From Hysterium pulicare CBS 123377 (lineage: Eukaryota; Ascomycota; Dothideomycetes; Hysteriales; Hysteriaceae), in assembly GCA_000467715.1 (NCBI GenBank), contig AJFK01000061.1, positions 96,729 to 160,728 of the forward strand: a DNA stretch of 64,000 bases, read 5' to 3'. How positions within the stretch are numbered: position 1 is the first letter of the stretch; each line of letters begins with the position of its first letter. This document shows, one piece after another, positions 11,601 to 23,917 of this stretch. Both the position numbers and the translations under genes were made by a program. Under the pieces are notes generated by a model. It worked only from the letters and a program-made list of their open reading frames with translations, searched no databases and had not been told where the DNA came from.

Positions 11601-14600
11601 TGGTTGGAGCATCACAAATTTCAAGGGCAGGCTCTCGTTCCAGCTTCAGCATATTGTGTGATGGCCCTCGATGCCGCTCGTGTTCTCCTAAAGGACCAGC
11701 AGGCTTCAGTAATCCAACTATTAGACCTTGATATCATGAGCGGAATAACTATAGAACCTGACTCACAAGGAACGGAGATTCTATTCTCGCTTCATGTCCT
11801 TACACAAGCGAAAGATCTCGAGTATCAACCAAACATCAGAGCGTTTTTTACACTTACATCCTGCCCAGCAGACGGAACAATGAGCATGAAGAAGAACATG
11901 TCGGGCAAATTGGAAATCGTTAGGGGTGAGCCATATAGAGATGCATTACCTCAACGAGAGCCGTATCTGAGCGAAACCTTTCCTGCGAGCACCGAGGCTT
12001 TCTACAAGATGATGGATGCGACTGAACTCCCGCCCCGAGAATGATTATGAACTTTACCTCCATACGGTGATGGATATTGACCCGGAAGATGAGATTGTAA
12101 CAGCAGAAATGAAGGACTACGAGCATTACGACCCTATGCTGATTGAAGACTGTGCTCGAGTGGCTGCCTTTTTCTTAAGAGAGAATGGCATTACCCTATC
12201 ATTTTCAAACTTTGCGTTCCAAAGTGAGAAGCAGACTCTGTCGGTAATTGATCATGAAACCTGGGCCAACGACAACGAAGTATTTATAGCCGAGCGTATT
12301 TCATCATCGGCGTACCCTCATTCATTGGACATGATTAGAAGTCTAAGCAGAGGTGATCCAGGAGTATTTCCCGCATTTTTCCCGCAGATCATTCAGGACG
12401 CCCACCATAGCAGGAACTTTGCCACTCATATTGAACGGATCGTTCAGCAAATTGCTCATAAATATCCACGGATGAAAGTCCTCGATCTGACTGAAACAGG
12501 AACTGGGCTCACCGAAAGCATACTCACTACTCTTGAAATGCATTTCCAAGCTTACACCGTTGACAGCACGATATTCTCGAACCTATCCAAGAGATTTATG
12601 CAGCTCAACATACATCGACGCGGACCTTTAATGCAGGAGCTGGACTTGAGCAAAGACCTGCCTGAGGAATTATCGAAATTTCCTCCTTTTGATCTTGTTC
12701 TGCTGTCCACGTCGCTACTCCAGACAGGATCGGCGACCAACACTTTAAAAGTCATCAGAGCTTCGATGAGGCCAGGAGGCTTTTTATTGATACTCCATCG
12801 CCCATTTAGTCATTTGAAGAGGCATTTGCGAGATGTCACCTTTGACCGATCAGATATTGTTGCTTCCAGGGGATTGCCAATGCCCCCAGAATGGTCTGAT
12901 GCACTCGATGGCTGTGGCTTTGCCAAAATTGCAAGACTATCTGATCAAAGTAGCCCATCTGGGCACTCAGTTACTGTAAGGCAAGCTTTCAGTCCAGAGA
13001 TATTACTCATACGACAACCAATGCAGACGATGCAAGAGAAAGTGACCGATAGTCTTTTGATTGTTGGTGGCTCTCACATCACCACCGCCTGCTTAGGAAA
13101 GAATCTCCAAGGACTGTTGTCACCATACTGTCACTCACTTACGATCTTGAACAAATTGGACGATCTCTCAGACTCACTTTCGGCAACATACACTTCTGTG
13201 ATCATTACAACTGATCTAGACAAATCCATCGTAACTACTATGACCGAGCATCGCCTTAGCCTCCTCCGAGAACTTCTTCGACCGGACATGATCATACTTT
13301 GGCTTACACTTAACTCGACGTCCGGTAACCCTGATCACGCCGCTACGTTTGGTTTCACTCGAACCGTCGCGGCTGAAATTCCAAGCCTGATTTTGAGTGT
13401 TCTCGATCTGGAGAAGATTGAAGGATCTAGTCAACTGGTCGCCGAGACTTTTCTGCGATTAGCAAATCGACAGCTTGCTGCGAAGGCCAAATCGGGTGAA
13501 CTGTTGTGGGTGCCGGAGCGTGAAGTTCATATCGAAGGGGGGCGCCGTATGGTTCCGAGAGTCCTACCGTACAAGCCAGGAAATGATCGAATTAATGCCG
13601 CTCGAAGGATTGTTTCCAGACATCATAACACGGCGCGGGAATGCGTAGAATTGATACCAACCAAGTTAGCCCGTGGATACAAACTTAAAGTTCATGAACT
13701 CAAACCGAATATTCAGGAAACCGACGAGACGATCATTCAGGTCGCATACAGCAGCATGGACGTCATCAGATTAGATATCACATATGCTGCTTATGTCTGT
13801 GTTGGTCAGGACATGGCGACGGGAGAACTTGTGGTTGCTCTATCGTCGACAAACTCATCGTACATCTCGGTGCCTTCAGTATTAGTACAGTCCCTCACTG
13901 AACAACCTTCGAGTGCGCTGCAGACATTTGATCTTGCTCTAAAGTACTTGGTGGCAATGACCATAATGAAGGGCGCACGGGGACGTCGTCTTATCTTGAT
14001 TGAAGCGGATGATAGATTCGCTGATTGTATGCATGATATCGACCCTACTCAGAATCTGCATAGGATCTCTATTAAACGACCAAAATCTACCAAAAGCGTA
14101 TCGAATTCGACCTTTTTACATCCCCAAGCTGGAGCGAAAGAGATCAAGGCATCTTTCTCCCCACATGAATCTTTGGCATTTGACTTGCTGCCCCGCGACA
14201 ACAAAGTCTCTGCTTTAATCCAAGAACACCTTCCTCGCTGTTGTGAATATACTTCATACTCTTCTTTCGCGAACGCCAATCACCCAATCAACTCCGGAGA
14301 TTTCTCAAGCATTGAAACATCCTGGAGTAAAGCAGTCTCCATGGCAAAAGTAAAACTCGTAACTCTTCTCACCCCCTCTTACGATGTAGAGACAATCTCA
14401 GTACCGGCATTGCTCGGAAGTCATGTCTCGGCAACCCCGTTCCAGATCATCGATTGGAAAGCATCGCGCATGATAGCTGTCCCAATAACGCCTCTTGCCG
14501 GATCACAACTTTTCAAGCCCAATGCAACATACATCTTGGTAGGTTTGACTCGAGATTTCGGGCAAAGTCTCAGCCGATTCTTCGCCGAGCAAGGTGCTCG

Positions 14601-15718
14601 CTACATCACCCTCGCAAGCCGAAATCCGAACACGTCTCCTGATTGGATTAATGAGTTGTGCTCTCAATACGGAACCCAAATCGCGATCAAGAGACTCGAT
14701 GTTACCAATATTGAAGAAGTTCAGTCTTTCAAGTCTGAACTGAGCGAGTCAATGCCGCCAGTAGCTGGCGTCATCAACGGTGCCATGGCGTTGGATGACC
14801 GCGTTTTCGAGCAGATGACGCTAGAGACCTGGAATCGGGTTCTCCATCCAAAGACCATCGGGTCTAAGAATATAGATCTCCCCTTCTCGTCTCCCTCTCT
14901 CGACTTCTTCATAATGACGTCCTCATTCGCTGCGATAGGCGGCCACCCGGGTCAATCCAACTACGCCGCTGCAAACATGTACATGAACGGGCTGGCCGCC
15001 AACCGTCGCACGAGGGGTCTTGCCGGGTCAGTCTTGAACATCGGCGTGATATATGGTCTAGGTTTCCTTCAGCGTGAGAAGGAGGACTTGTACGCTGGCT
15101 TGGAAAGAGAAGGGTACCCGCCGATATCCGAGCGCGACATCCACCACATGTTTCTTGAGGCGATAATCTCAGGGAAGCCGGGTGTTGAAGGACAGCCCGT
15201 TGATCTCACTACCGGTCTGAGCAGATACGATCCTGCAGCGGCCGAGCTTCTGCATTGGCAGATGGATCCTAGGTTCTGCCATTACACCAAGGACGATGAA
15301 AATAACAACTCATCGGAAACGCAAAAGGCTCATCAGAGCCTAAGCTCACGACTAGCCGGCCTGAGCTCACCCGCACAGATAGCCGAAGCCCTCCTTCCCT
15401 TCTTCCTCGAGCGAATGGAAACGCTTCTGCTCCTGCCCAAAGGCTCTGCGAATCGAGATCAGAGTATAGCAGAGCTGGGGGTTGATTCTTTGATTGTGGT
15501 CGAGGTACGGAATTGGATTTGGAAGATGGTGGAGAGGGATGTTGCGGCGCTGAAGATTTTGGGGGCTAGGAGTATTTATCGATGAAAGTCAACCGGTTTT
15601 TTATTTCCCTTTAATGCTACATGTAGTTTGGGGAGTGGAATGAACGCTGACATGGTGAACAGTGTGCTTGGATATTGGTGAGCAGGTGGCTGCGAGTCAT
15701 GCGCCGATGAAAGAGTAA
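8645..15718 (+). pseudogene. Highly reducing polyketide synthase (PKS-NRPS/LovB type), broken
   Basis: Iterative type I PKS. Domain order: KS (DTACSSS with Cys near residue 180, EAHGTGT, GHTEGAAG), AT (GQGAQWPG, active Ser in GHSSGEIAAAY), DH (HxxxGxxLVPASAY), C-methyltransferase (motif degenerate, LTETGTG), non-functional ER/structural region lacking a GGVG nucleotide motif, KR (TSSFAAIGG, SNYAAAN), ACP (GVDSL). The EGGRRMVPRVLPYKPGNDRINAARR segment after MT is typical of PKS halves of PKS-NRPS hybrids. Two lesions interrupt it: one extra base in a GGG run near 10660-10662 inside AT, and a junction near 12020-12040 where the frame changes and the second half of DH (with its catalytic Asp) and the DH-MT linker are missing. 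The 3' end is spliced (intron 15572-15662) to a stop at 15718. No NRPS module and no cluster partners (P450, regulator) are adjacent. The first lesion alone might be a sequencing error; the second looks like a real deletion. Confidence 0.92.
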
Positions 15719-16287
15719 GCCGAGATAGGGCCGTTTTACATGATATTTTCGCCGACTTACTGAACGTTGTACCATTGTCTCTAGTAGCAATTCTCACTGG
15801 TACCATAGGCGTAGAATCAAAATTCTACACAGCCCCAACAACACGTGATTACGGCCGAAGTTGCAATGAGAACACGTGACATGTTTCATAGCAAGCAGAG
15901 ATGAGTACGCACCCTAGGGAAGAGGTATCATTGGTCCTTCCAGCAGCTGTCGAGATTCAAAAACTACCTCCATGAGGTAGTTTTACAAGTTCGGCTCCAG
16001 GTTTTACGGATCTGATGCTTACAAGATTAGAAACTTGGCAGGACGCTTTGATTGGGCTGCATCACACGGGGCCTAAAAGGTGGCAGAGACGAAGAATTTG
16101 TGAGGTTTAAGTGGTCCTGCCGTGCGGAAGGTAAAAGCAATAGCGCCAAGTTGCTCATCACACGGCGACTGGACAGTAGAGTGGACAGAACAGAGAGCTA
16201 GATTGCAAATTACCAGATTATTTCAAGATCCCCCAGAAATGTATTACCCAAAACCCCAGCAACACCTTGACCATGGTGGGCTTATAC
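15719..16287. other. Intergenic between convergent genes
   Basis: Downstream of the PKS ACP exon. I see no NRPS C or A domain continuation on the plus strand here, so the PKS ends without an NRPS module. Nothing else recognised. Confidence 0.5.
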
Positions 16288-16834
16288 TCAGAGCAATTCC
16301 TTACCAATCTTCTTCTCCACCTCGTCCAGCAATGCCTCCATCGCTTTACGTCTACCAAGTCCCTGCCCCATCTTCTCACACGGTATGCCAGGTCCCTTCA
16401 ACTCGACTTTGTATCGGCTGGTTGAGCGCTCCAGATTCTTCGGTGTCAGGATCATGGCATGGTAGAGTAGACCCGAAGGCGCGAGAACGGTCGCGATTTT
16501 CAGAGGTATTCCCGGGAACAGGACGGAGGCATTGGCTATCAAAATAGAATTAGTATGGAAAAATTCAAGACTTGGACAGATGCATCCACGTACCCGTTAT
16601 GCGATGCTCAAGATCATCCAACGTTGTCACCTCGAAGACGTGAGGTAGGTCGATCTTATTCACGACTTCGGGCGCCGGTAGCACTATTGGCTCCTCTGAA
16701 GGCGCATATTTTGGCTGATACCCACCAAATGGAGGTTTCGCTTGCGGAAGATTGTTTTTCGGGGGGCCGTTGAGTCTATCCTGCCCTCCTGCCGTGGGTT
16801 TCTTGCCGGAAAGTATGTTTTTGTTCGTGTTCAT
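16288..16834 (-). CDS. Hypothetical protein, two exons
   Basis: Not recognised. Two minus-strand exons (16834-16594 and 16535-16288) join in frame through a 58-nt intron with a TACTAAT branch site just before its AG, giving 162 aa. The N-terminal half is Pro/Gly/Lys-rich and probably disordered, with no signal peptide. The second half is compact: an IDLPHVFEVTTLDDLEHRI stretch, a hydrophobic GIPLKIATVLAPSGLLYHAM segment, then a basic KNLERSTSRYKVELKG part and a C-terminal amphipathic helix rich in Lys/Glu. The good splice signals and the continuous coding character on both sides of the intron support a real gene. Function unknown. Confidence 0.6.
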
Positions 16835-18283
16835 GTTGGTCTCCGTACGTTATGGCGGCGGCGCATCCGGTGGGATTCGGGGTTGCCGGCCTGGTGTTTA
16901 TGCGCGTCGTTGTACATGATGTCGGCGGCCGAACGGGCTCCCTTTGTTTCGTCTGCAGGATGATTCCGAACAGGTTTTCGGCATGGTTGGTGACGTTCAG
17001 ACGGGACGTCTTGTCGGGACTTGCCGCTCCGGGGGATTACATAAGGAAAAAGCCGATAAGCATCCTACCTGCCTACTGTTCCACATTGATTTATCCATCA
17101 GGTCGAAGATAATCTGTTTACATATACTCTGCATTCGATTACAACTATCGAGGCTGTCCAAAATAACCATTCATGTAAACAGACTGATGTCCATTTCCAG
17201 CTTATTCGGCTCTTTGATGTGCCTTTAGATATAGCTGTAGGGCAACTCATTCTATCCTAAGCTATTTCTTTTGTAAAGTCTTCCAAAAGCTCATTTTCCT
17301 ATGATATGAGATGGCATCAAGATATAAAGTACATGGAATCATGACATCTACACCGATTTCGCGAAACAGTCCCGCAGCTAAATTCTATGGGGCCTGGAAG
17401 ACGGACTCTCGCAGGACCAAGTGTCATCAAAGATTATTGAGAGTCCGGCAGCGGACAGCTACCTTTCTAAAGCCTGACAACTCGTTGGGAGGGTTGCGGC
17501 GAGCCCAGTCTGCTTAAACTAACGTCGAATCATACTCAGTGGGGTGCTAAACCGCCATATTGCCCACGGTGTCTGAAAGCTGACGAGGTCAATCAAGACG
17601 AACTGCCCTCGGTTACCCACAAACATGAAAGGCTATTCTAGGAATGCCAACATAAACCGAGGCGGAAGAGACACGAGCGTCCACGTGCAATAACGAGCTA
17701 TCGGGAGTATAGTCTCAAGAATCTTGGGTGAGGTTGATAGGCCATTCCCATCAGGTTAGGATCTTCCCAGGGGTCGCATCTGCTCACTTCAAGCCCCTCA
17801 CGAGGATTGGCTGTCTGCCATTATACTCCGCATTTCCGACCATGGTCACCCATCTCTCAAACTCGGTTTTTCTCCCCAATCAACAACTCGTGGAGCATGG
17901 GTGAACTTATTGCGGGAATCACAGTGAAGAGACTATCTGCCGAAATTTCGTGCTTCAGCAAGCAGATGGCAACATCCCGCATTCGGAATAACTATAGTGG
18001 CTCAATAGGATTCCACGCCGAGCTCTTGGACGTACTCTCATCCTCTCCAAGATATTGCGATCATTGCGGAGTACCGGAAGTTGCTTAAGAAGGGAAATAC
18101 CTCCCAAGATCAGCTTATTGCGCTTGGCTGAATTAAGTATCTTGGTAGTTAGTGGGTAAGTGGGTTTTATTTTATAAACTATAACGCGGAGGCAATTAAG
18201 TTTGCCCACATATGCACCCGCAATGGGTAGGCCCTGGGCGCGTTTGGGGTCATCCGGGGTCCGCCAAGCTGGAAGTTTTCGAC

Positions 18284-18290
18284 TTTAGCC
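18284..18290 (-). promoter_or_regulatory. Possible XlnR/Xyr1 binding site
   Basis: TTTAGCC here reads GGCTAAA on the minus strand, an exact match to the GGCTAAR consensus of the xylanase activator XlnR/Xyr1. It lies about 585 bp before the xylanase ATG, a usual distance. A seven-base match is weak alone; location upstream of a GH11 gene raises its value. Confidence 0.4.
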
Positions 18291-18637
18291 TAAGGATGGC
18301 GATGAGATCGAACGTTTTTAATATCGACACCGGCTTGAAAATCATTAATGGAAACACCTGCTAAGCTTCTTAGCGAATGGACATATCGCAGACCACTCTT
18401 ATTGCAGCTCCTGCTGATCAAACGGAGGAAGAAAGTGGGTAGATGAAGAGTGAGCCTTTTCGTAGGTGGAGCTTCCGAATTTTTCGAGTTGATCTTTTTG
18501 TACGAGCCAAAGGCAGCCCGTTCGAAATCACTTCATTCACGTGATTCAATATTTTCTTCCCCATAAGCGTGGGAGACGCCACCGTGTAACTCGACTTCCA
18601 GAAACCTGGTTACTTTCCCTGCGGTCTAGGAAGGCCT

Positions 18638-18653
18638 CCCCGCAAATCTGGGG
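18638..18653. promoter_or_regulatory. Pair of CreA-like carbon-repression sites
   Basis: CCCCGC (minus strand GCGGGG) at 18638-18643 and CTGGGG at 18648-18653 both fit SYGGRG. CreA normally acts through closely spaced pairs, and this pair sits about 220 bp before the xylanase start codon. Confidence 0.35.
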
Positions 18654-18814
18654 AATTAACCGGGTTGGCGACCGGCTCTCGTATGTAAACATCAATCTAT
18701 GCAATCTAGATAGTTTTAGGTGGTATCACTTAATTAATTGAGGCCCGACAAGGCCATATAACTTTATAAAATTCAATATCCAACCCTCGTTCTTGCGTGC
18801 TTGTGGCAAAAAGG

Positions 18815-19635
<821 letters not shown>

Positions 19636-20281
19636 GCTTCACAAGCTCGAGTACTCTAAGTGGAGGATATCGAAGTGGCTCTAGGTCATGGTTGGATACA
19701 AAGTCAGGATGATAGGGAGGCCAGTGCCGGCGGTTTCCTTCGCCGCAAGGGGGCTGTTTGAGCCTATTCTGCTTTATGTAGCCAATTCAGTATATATTTA
19801 GTGTAAAAATCTCTCGAAAATGGTAGGAAAAGTGCATGCAGCATACGGTATCAGTTTTCCAGCTTCACTTTGTTGCTTGCATGTCTATCCAGATTTGACT
19901 TGACCAAGGCATTGATGGTACCTTTCAAGGATATCGCACCTCATCAAATGCAGCAAATGCGATGCTTTTGCGCACCTAAGATGCGTGGGGAGCCACTAAA
20001 CAGAAATAGGCTAAAAAAGAATACGTGTAGAGTGAAACAGTAAGCTTAAGAGATTTGTAGTACCGCTTAGGGTCAGTCGTATTTACGCTTTGACGGGCTA
20101 GATAATGGGAAGGAGACTAATGTGTATAAAGAAAAGCATTGATTTGCACAATTACCGTACACAGTGAAACAAATTTCAGAACTCTGGCACTGATGCTTAA
20201 GTCGTACGTCAAATAGATTAAATTAACATGTGAAAGAGTATAAAGGAGATGCAAGACCCTTGAAACCTAGTCCTAGCGTCC
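19636..20281. other. Intergenic, 3' of the xylanase
   Basis: AT-rich 3' region of the xylanase gene. No gene or repeat recognised. Confidence 0.5.
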
Positions 20282-20957
20282 TCAATGGGTAAGCACGGGC
20301 GCTACCACATAATGAGTAATAGTAGGAGGGGAAGGGCCGCTGTTTTCCGCCTCAAAGTCGGTATGCAAGTCTTCAACGGCAAAGTGAGCCGTTGATTTGT
20401 CGTTCTCGGAGACTTTGTGATCCCATTTCACCAAGAGCACATCGCTGCCCGGGATCTGACAACCGCTACGTTGATCATCTTTAAAGAGCTGTTGCAGCGC
20501 ATCGTTCCCTCAGTAATTTCCTTTGCAATCATCTTTGGTGATCACTATTCCACCCCAAGGTTTCTTGTCCGGGCCCTTGTGCGGTACCAATATTGTATAA
20601 TTGAGCTCAGTGTAGTTTCGGCCGGGGGGCCCTAGTGTTTGAGATGCTAGAGGACTCGACCGCGTCGTAATGTTCCAAACAGCGCTGTTGCTGTCCTTTG
20701 GTATCTTCAACTCCCATCTATCGTTGCCAGGGCTGTACATGTCGAAGAACTGCTGGCAGACTGATAGTGTCGTTTTGATAGACAGTCATGTTGACATGCT
20801 GATTCCAGTCCCGGCCAAAGCTCATTTCGCAGTTAAGGTATCCGTTGTCGACTTTCGAAGGTTGGTATTTCCGTTTATGCAGGCGGATAAAGATTGCCGG
20901 GAATGCCATAGTCGGTAGCGGTAGCGGTAGCAGAAGAACAAGAGCCAAGAACTTCAT
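20282..20957 (-). pseudogene. Decayed secreted-protein gene A
   Basis: Starts with a clear signal peptide (MKFLALVLLLPLPLPTMAFPA) and continues through a mature region with potential N-glycosylation sites (VNMTVY, WNITTR, NYTELNYT). The frame changes near 20757-20765, where coding sense passes from ...TVYQND to CQQFFDMYSPGNDRWELK. An in-frame TGA at 20510-20512 then interrupts it, yet the same frame stays open for 75 more codons with coding-like composition (GNDALQQLFKDDQ..., VLLVKWDHKV...) to a TGA at 20282. No GT-AG intron explains either break. The family is not recognised; it looks like a fungal secreted protein of about 220 residues. TGA can arise from CGA or TGG by C-to-T change on one strand or the other. 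Confidence 0.6.
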
Positions 20958-21658
20958 CTTGCCTGGAATAGATGTGTCGTGCTTGCGTTCTCGATGTATT
21001 GGTAGGTAAGGAGGACCGAATATTCCTGGAGGATCTCTTAAATGTAAATGTGAAATCGACTAGTGTCCAAAGAGATTGAAATGAATCGGTTGTCGAATAG
21101 TGGTAAAAAGGAGAAGTCTAGTCTTGCGTTCTCGTCGTGTCGACTGGTGAAGGTAGAAGCGGAAACTTGAAGAAGATTCTGAGGCTCGGAGACCTGAAAG
21201 TAAATGATTGTAGTATTGTTAAAGTTGGCGTCGAAGTGAAGTGGCGAACAGAAAAACAAGCGGGAAGTCATGATATATGAAGGAATGAAACGTCATTGTT
21301 TGCACAACTCATTGGATACGAGTGACAAGAATATCTGAGATCTTTGGTTTTTGGCATAATTCAACCAAGAGAACACATCGGTCACCATCCCCCGCCACAG
21401 TCATTGGATACATTCGACTCCCACCGAGCATGATTCATATAAAGCGTGCGTCACCGGCTGAAATGGAGTGTCACGGAGCTGGAGGGGACTAGTTGAATAG
21501 AGAGAAATAGCAAAAGAAGAAAGACAGCTGTCACAAGAGACCCGAAGAAAGATGTTTTCTGTGAAGCATTGTTGATCAGTTAAAATTGTAACTTACCTAC
21601 CCAGTCAAAAGCATCACGTGCTTGTCCAGGTGGCATGGAATACTATAGATGCTCTCCC
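20958..21658. other. Intergenic between two decayed secreted-protein genes
   Basis: About 700 bp, presumably the old promoter of gene A and the 3' flank of gene B. A 77-codon frame at 21038-21271 (-) has no supporting feature. Confidence 0.4.
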
Positions 21659-22199
21659 TCACCCTTTAATTTGGTAGGACAATTCCCGTACAAGGTGATG
21701 GGTTTGCGCACCGGGAGCAGAAGCGACTGAAGCGCAAACGTTGGTATGGTCGTTCTTCCTATCATGCAGGTACTCGTTTCCAGAAAAGAAGTCGATGTAA
21801 TTTTGCTCAGTGATGACTTGGCTTGGCCAGTCCGGGTTGGTGACATTGATAGACACATTGAAGTGGCTGCAATTAGGACCACATTTTGCCCCATAAGTCT
21901 GCTAGAGCAGTCCTACGTCCTCCAATTTCGTGGAGTAGTAGCCTTGTGAGATTGTTAATTCCGATTTGCCTTTCGCATTCGGATCGAAGAAATGCTTGAA
22001 GGCAGTTTCAGTAAATTTTCGATAGACACTCAATTCGCGGAAGGGCTACCTTTGTAGGGCATTATAGCATTGGGGTACTTTCACACTGGCGCTATACGTG
22101 TCAGTTATCAAGAAGAAAACCAAATAAGGCGGAAACTTAGCAGATTCCCACGCCAACCAGCACAGTAAATAGTAATTTATTCGACAAAGCAGTTCGCAT
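21659..22199 (-). pseudogene. Decayed secreted-protein gene B
   Basis: An ATG at 22199 begins a hydrophobic leader (MRTALSNKLLFTVLVGVGI), followed by an apparent intron whose acceptor (CTGAC branch, TATAG) is good but whose donor appears altered (CTAAGT where GTAAGT is expected). The next exon opens with SVKVPQCYNALQ and runs in one frame to 21659, but contains two in-frame TAG codons, 22046-22048 and 21902-21904. Around them the frame keeps protein-like features: FKHFFDPNAKGKSELT, YGAKCGPNCSHFNVSINVTNPDW, NYIDFFSG. The spacing between the stops and the final TGA/TAA is an exact number of codons, so no frameshift is needed. Family not recognised; a cysteine-containing secreted protein of about 160 residues is the best description. 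Suppressed or edited stops are possible in principle but far less likely than decay. Confidence 0.55.
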
Positions 22200-22398
22200 C
22201 CGCCAGATCAGCAGTATCGGAAGAGGCTAATATTGAGAAGTCAAGTATGTGGTAGCTGGATGTAGGATGTGATGTGTGATGTGTAGTCAGCTTGGGTAAA
22301 GCTAAGGTATGACGTCACCTGGAGGTTGGTGGGGCACAGAATCACACCTGTTGAAACATCACCACCATCGAACAACCATCTCCATCACCTTCTGCAAC

Positions 22399-23244
22399 AT
22401 GTCACTCCCCGGGAGCGGAGTCTTAATCCTCTGGGGTGATGTGAATGGTAATTTAACAAATGAAGATGAATTGAATGACTGGTGGACTAACGAGCATCTG
22501 CCGGAAAGATTAGCGCTCCCTGGGTTTTTGCGCGCACGACGTTACTACTCGACAGCAGCCAGTCTGCCCTTCCGAAGATATTTGGCATGTTACGACGTGT
22601 TGTCTTTGACAGACTTGACCTCGAGGGAATACATGGCTGCGCTGAATGCACCGACCGTACGGACCTCCAACTTCATGCCAACCCTCGCGTCTATGAATCG
22701 CTCGGCATGCTCCGTTGTGCATTCAATGGGCAGACCTGAGTTTAGCAATACCAGCGAGGGTATTACGGGCGCAACTTTGGCTCAAGTTATTTTTCTATTT
22801 CCATTAGACCCGAGAGACTCGAATAAGCCAAAGGACTCGAGTACCCTGGGGGAAGATCAGAAGGAATTCCAGCATTGGATCCTTCATGCGATATCTCCCA
22901 ATATTATGTCAAGCCATCCAAGTGTTTTAGCTTTTCATCTCTTACTGCACAACGATGGTGCGACTCGTTCCGGCAGTTCGAGCAAGTCGTACGATGCTGT
23001 GCGGTTCTCCAATGGCGACAACGCGAAGAGAGGTAGCAGTAATAACGACCGTAAATACGCCGCCCTGGTAGAATTTTCTTTATCGTCCGTCTCACCATCA
23101 TCAGAGACGCTCTGCCAGCAAGTCATTTCTTTTATCGTCGGCCAATTAAGGATACGCAAATGTCGAGAAATATCATGGGACCACTTCACGCTTATATGCT
23201 CTATTAACTCCCATCGACGATCCTCCAGAGTCTCTGCTCTCTGA
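22399..23244 (+). CDS. Conserved hypothetical, possible dimeric alpha/beta-barrel protein
   Basis: Single exon, 281 aa from the ATG at 22399 (MSLPGSGVLILWGDVN). An in-frame ATG at 22309 would add a His-rich, non-conserved leader and is less likely. The N-terminal hundred residues carry a pattern seen in fungal EthD-like or dimeric alpha/beta-barrel proteins: a strand (VLILWGDVN), then LNDWWTNEHLPERLALPGFLRARRYY and a second strand with FRRYLACYDV. The C-terminal half may be a second, weaker repeat: a Ser-rich loop, then KYAALVEFSL. No signal peptide or membrane segment. Such proteins are often small-molecule enzymes or binding proteins, but no catalytic residue can be identified, so function stays unknown. 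Confidence 0.7.
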   Translation: MSLPGSGVLILWGDVNGNLTNEDELNDWWTNEHLPERLALPGFLRARRYYSTAASLPFRRYLACYDVLSLTDLTSREYMAALNAPTVRTSNFMPTLASMNRSACSVVHSMGRPEFSNTSEGITGATLAQVIFLFPLDPRDSNKPKDSSTLGEDQKEFQHWILHAISPNIMSSHPSVLAFHLLLHNDGATRSGSSSKSYDAVRFSNGDNAKRGSSNNDRKYAALVEFSLSSVSPSSETLCQQVISFIVGQLRIRKCREISWDHFTLICSINSHRRSSRVSAL

Positions 23245-23917
23245 TAGAGCGAAGCTTTCGACATTCCGACACCGATTTGAAGAGCGTTCCGCCTCATCAT
23301 GACATAAAGCGAGCCGAATAGTCTGACCGGTGTACCGCTGAAGAGAATTTAGTCCGAACTACTACCTCGTCGCACATCAAGGATCATAGTCCTCCTACAA
23401 TATCTACAAGGCTGCGCAGCCCGGACCGGTGATCGTTACCCATCCAGGGATGTCCTTGCCTTGACAGCAGACGGTAAGGACTTCTTGTTCGAAAAGGCAC
23501 TTACTTTTCAACTGACAATACAGCAATTTCAGCTTTGCCAGTGAGCATGCGGATACTCAACGATTAGTCTACTTCTGTTCCGCCCCACAAGACTAGATTC
23601 GGTAGCATTTAGATGCTCACGGACCGAACGCGAATGGGCCATTATATCAAACGTGCATTGCCACGTACGGCTACAAAGGACGCATCAACACGGCGCTTGA
23701 AGCGAAACCCTCGTTCAACAGTTACCTAAAAAGACCCTCTTCCCACAAAGATATCGTGGCTAGCTTTTTCTTCCTTCCTCTTATTCTCTTATTGGCTTAT
23801 GCAAGGTGCCCAGAACGGTTAGCCGCAGGTTGGGCCAACTCATCACGACATATCATCCATGTCACATCTTCAGCAATGTCCTGCTGCTCTCCTCAAGTCA
23901 TCTAAAAAATTTCTATT
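23245..23917. other. Intergenic upstream of the HET gene
   Basis: No gene recognised; promoter of the HET gene at its right end. Confidence 0.5.
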
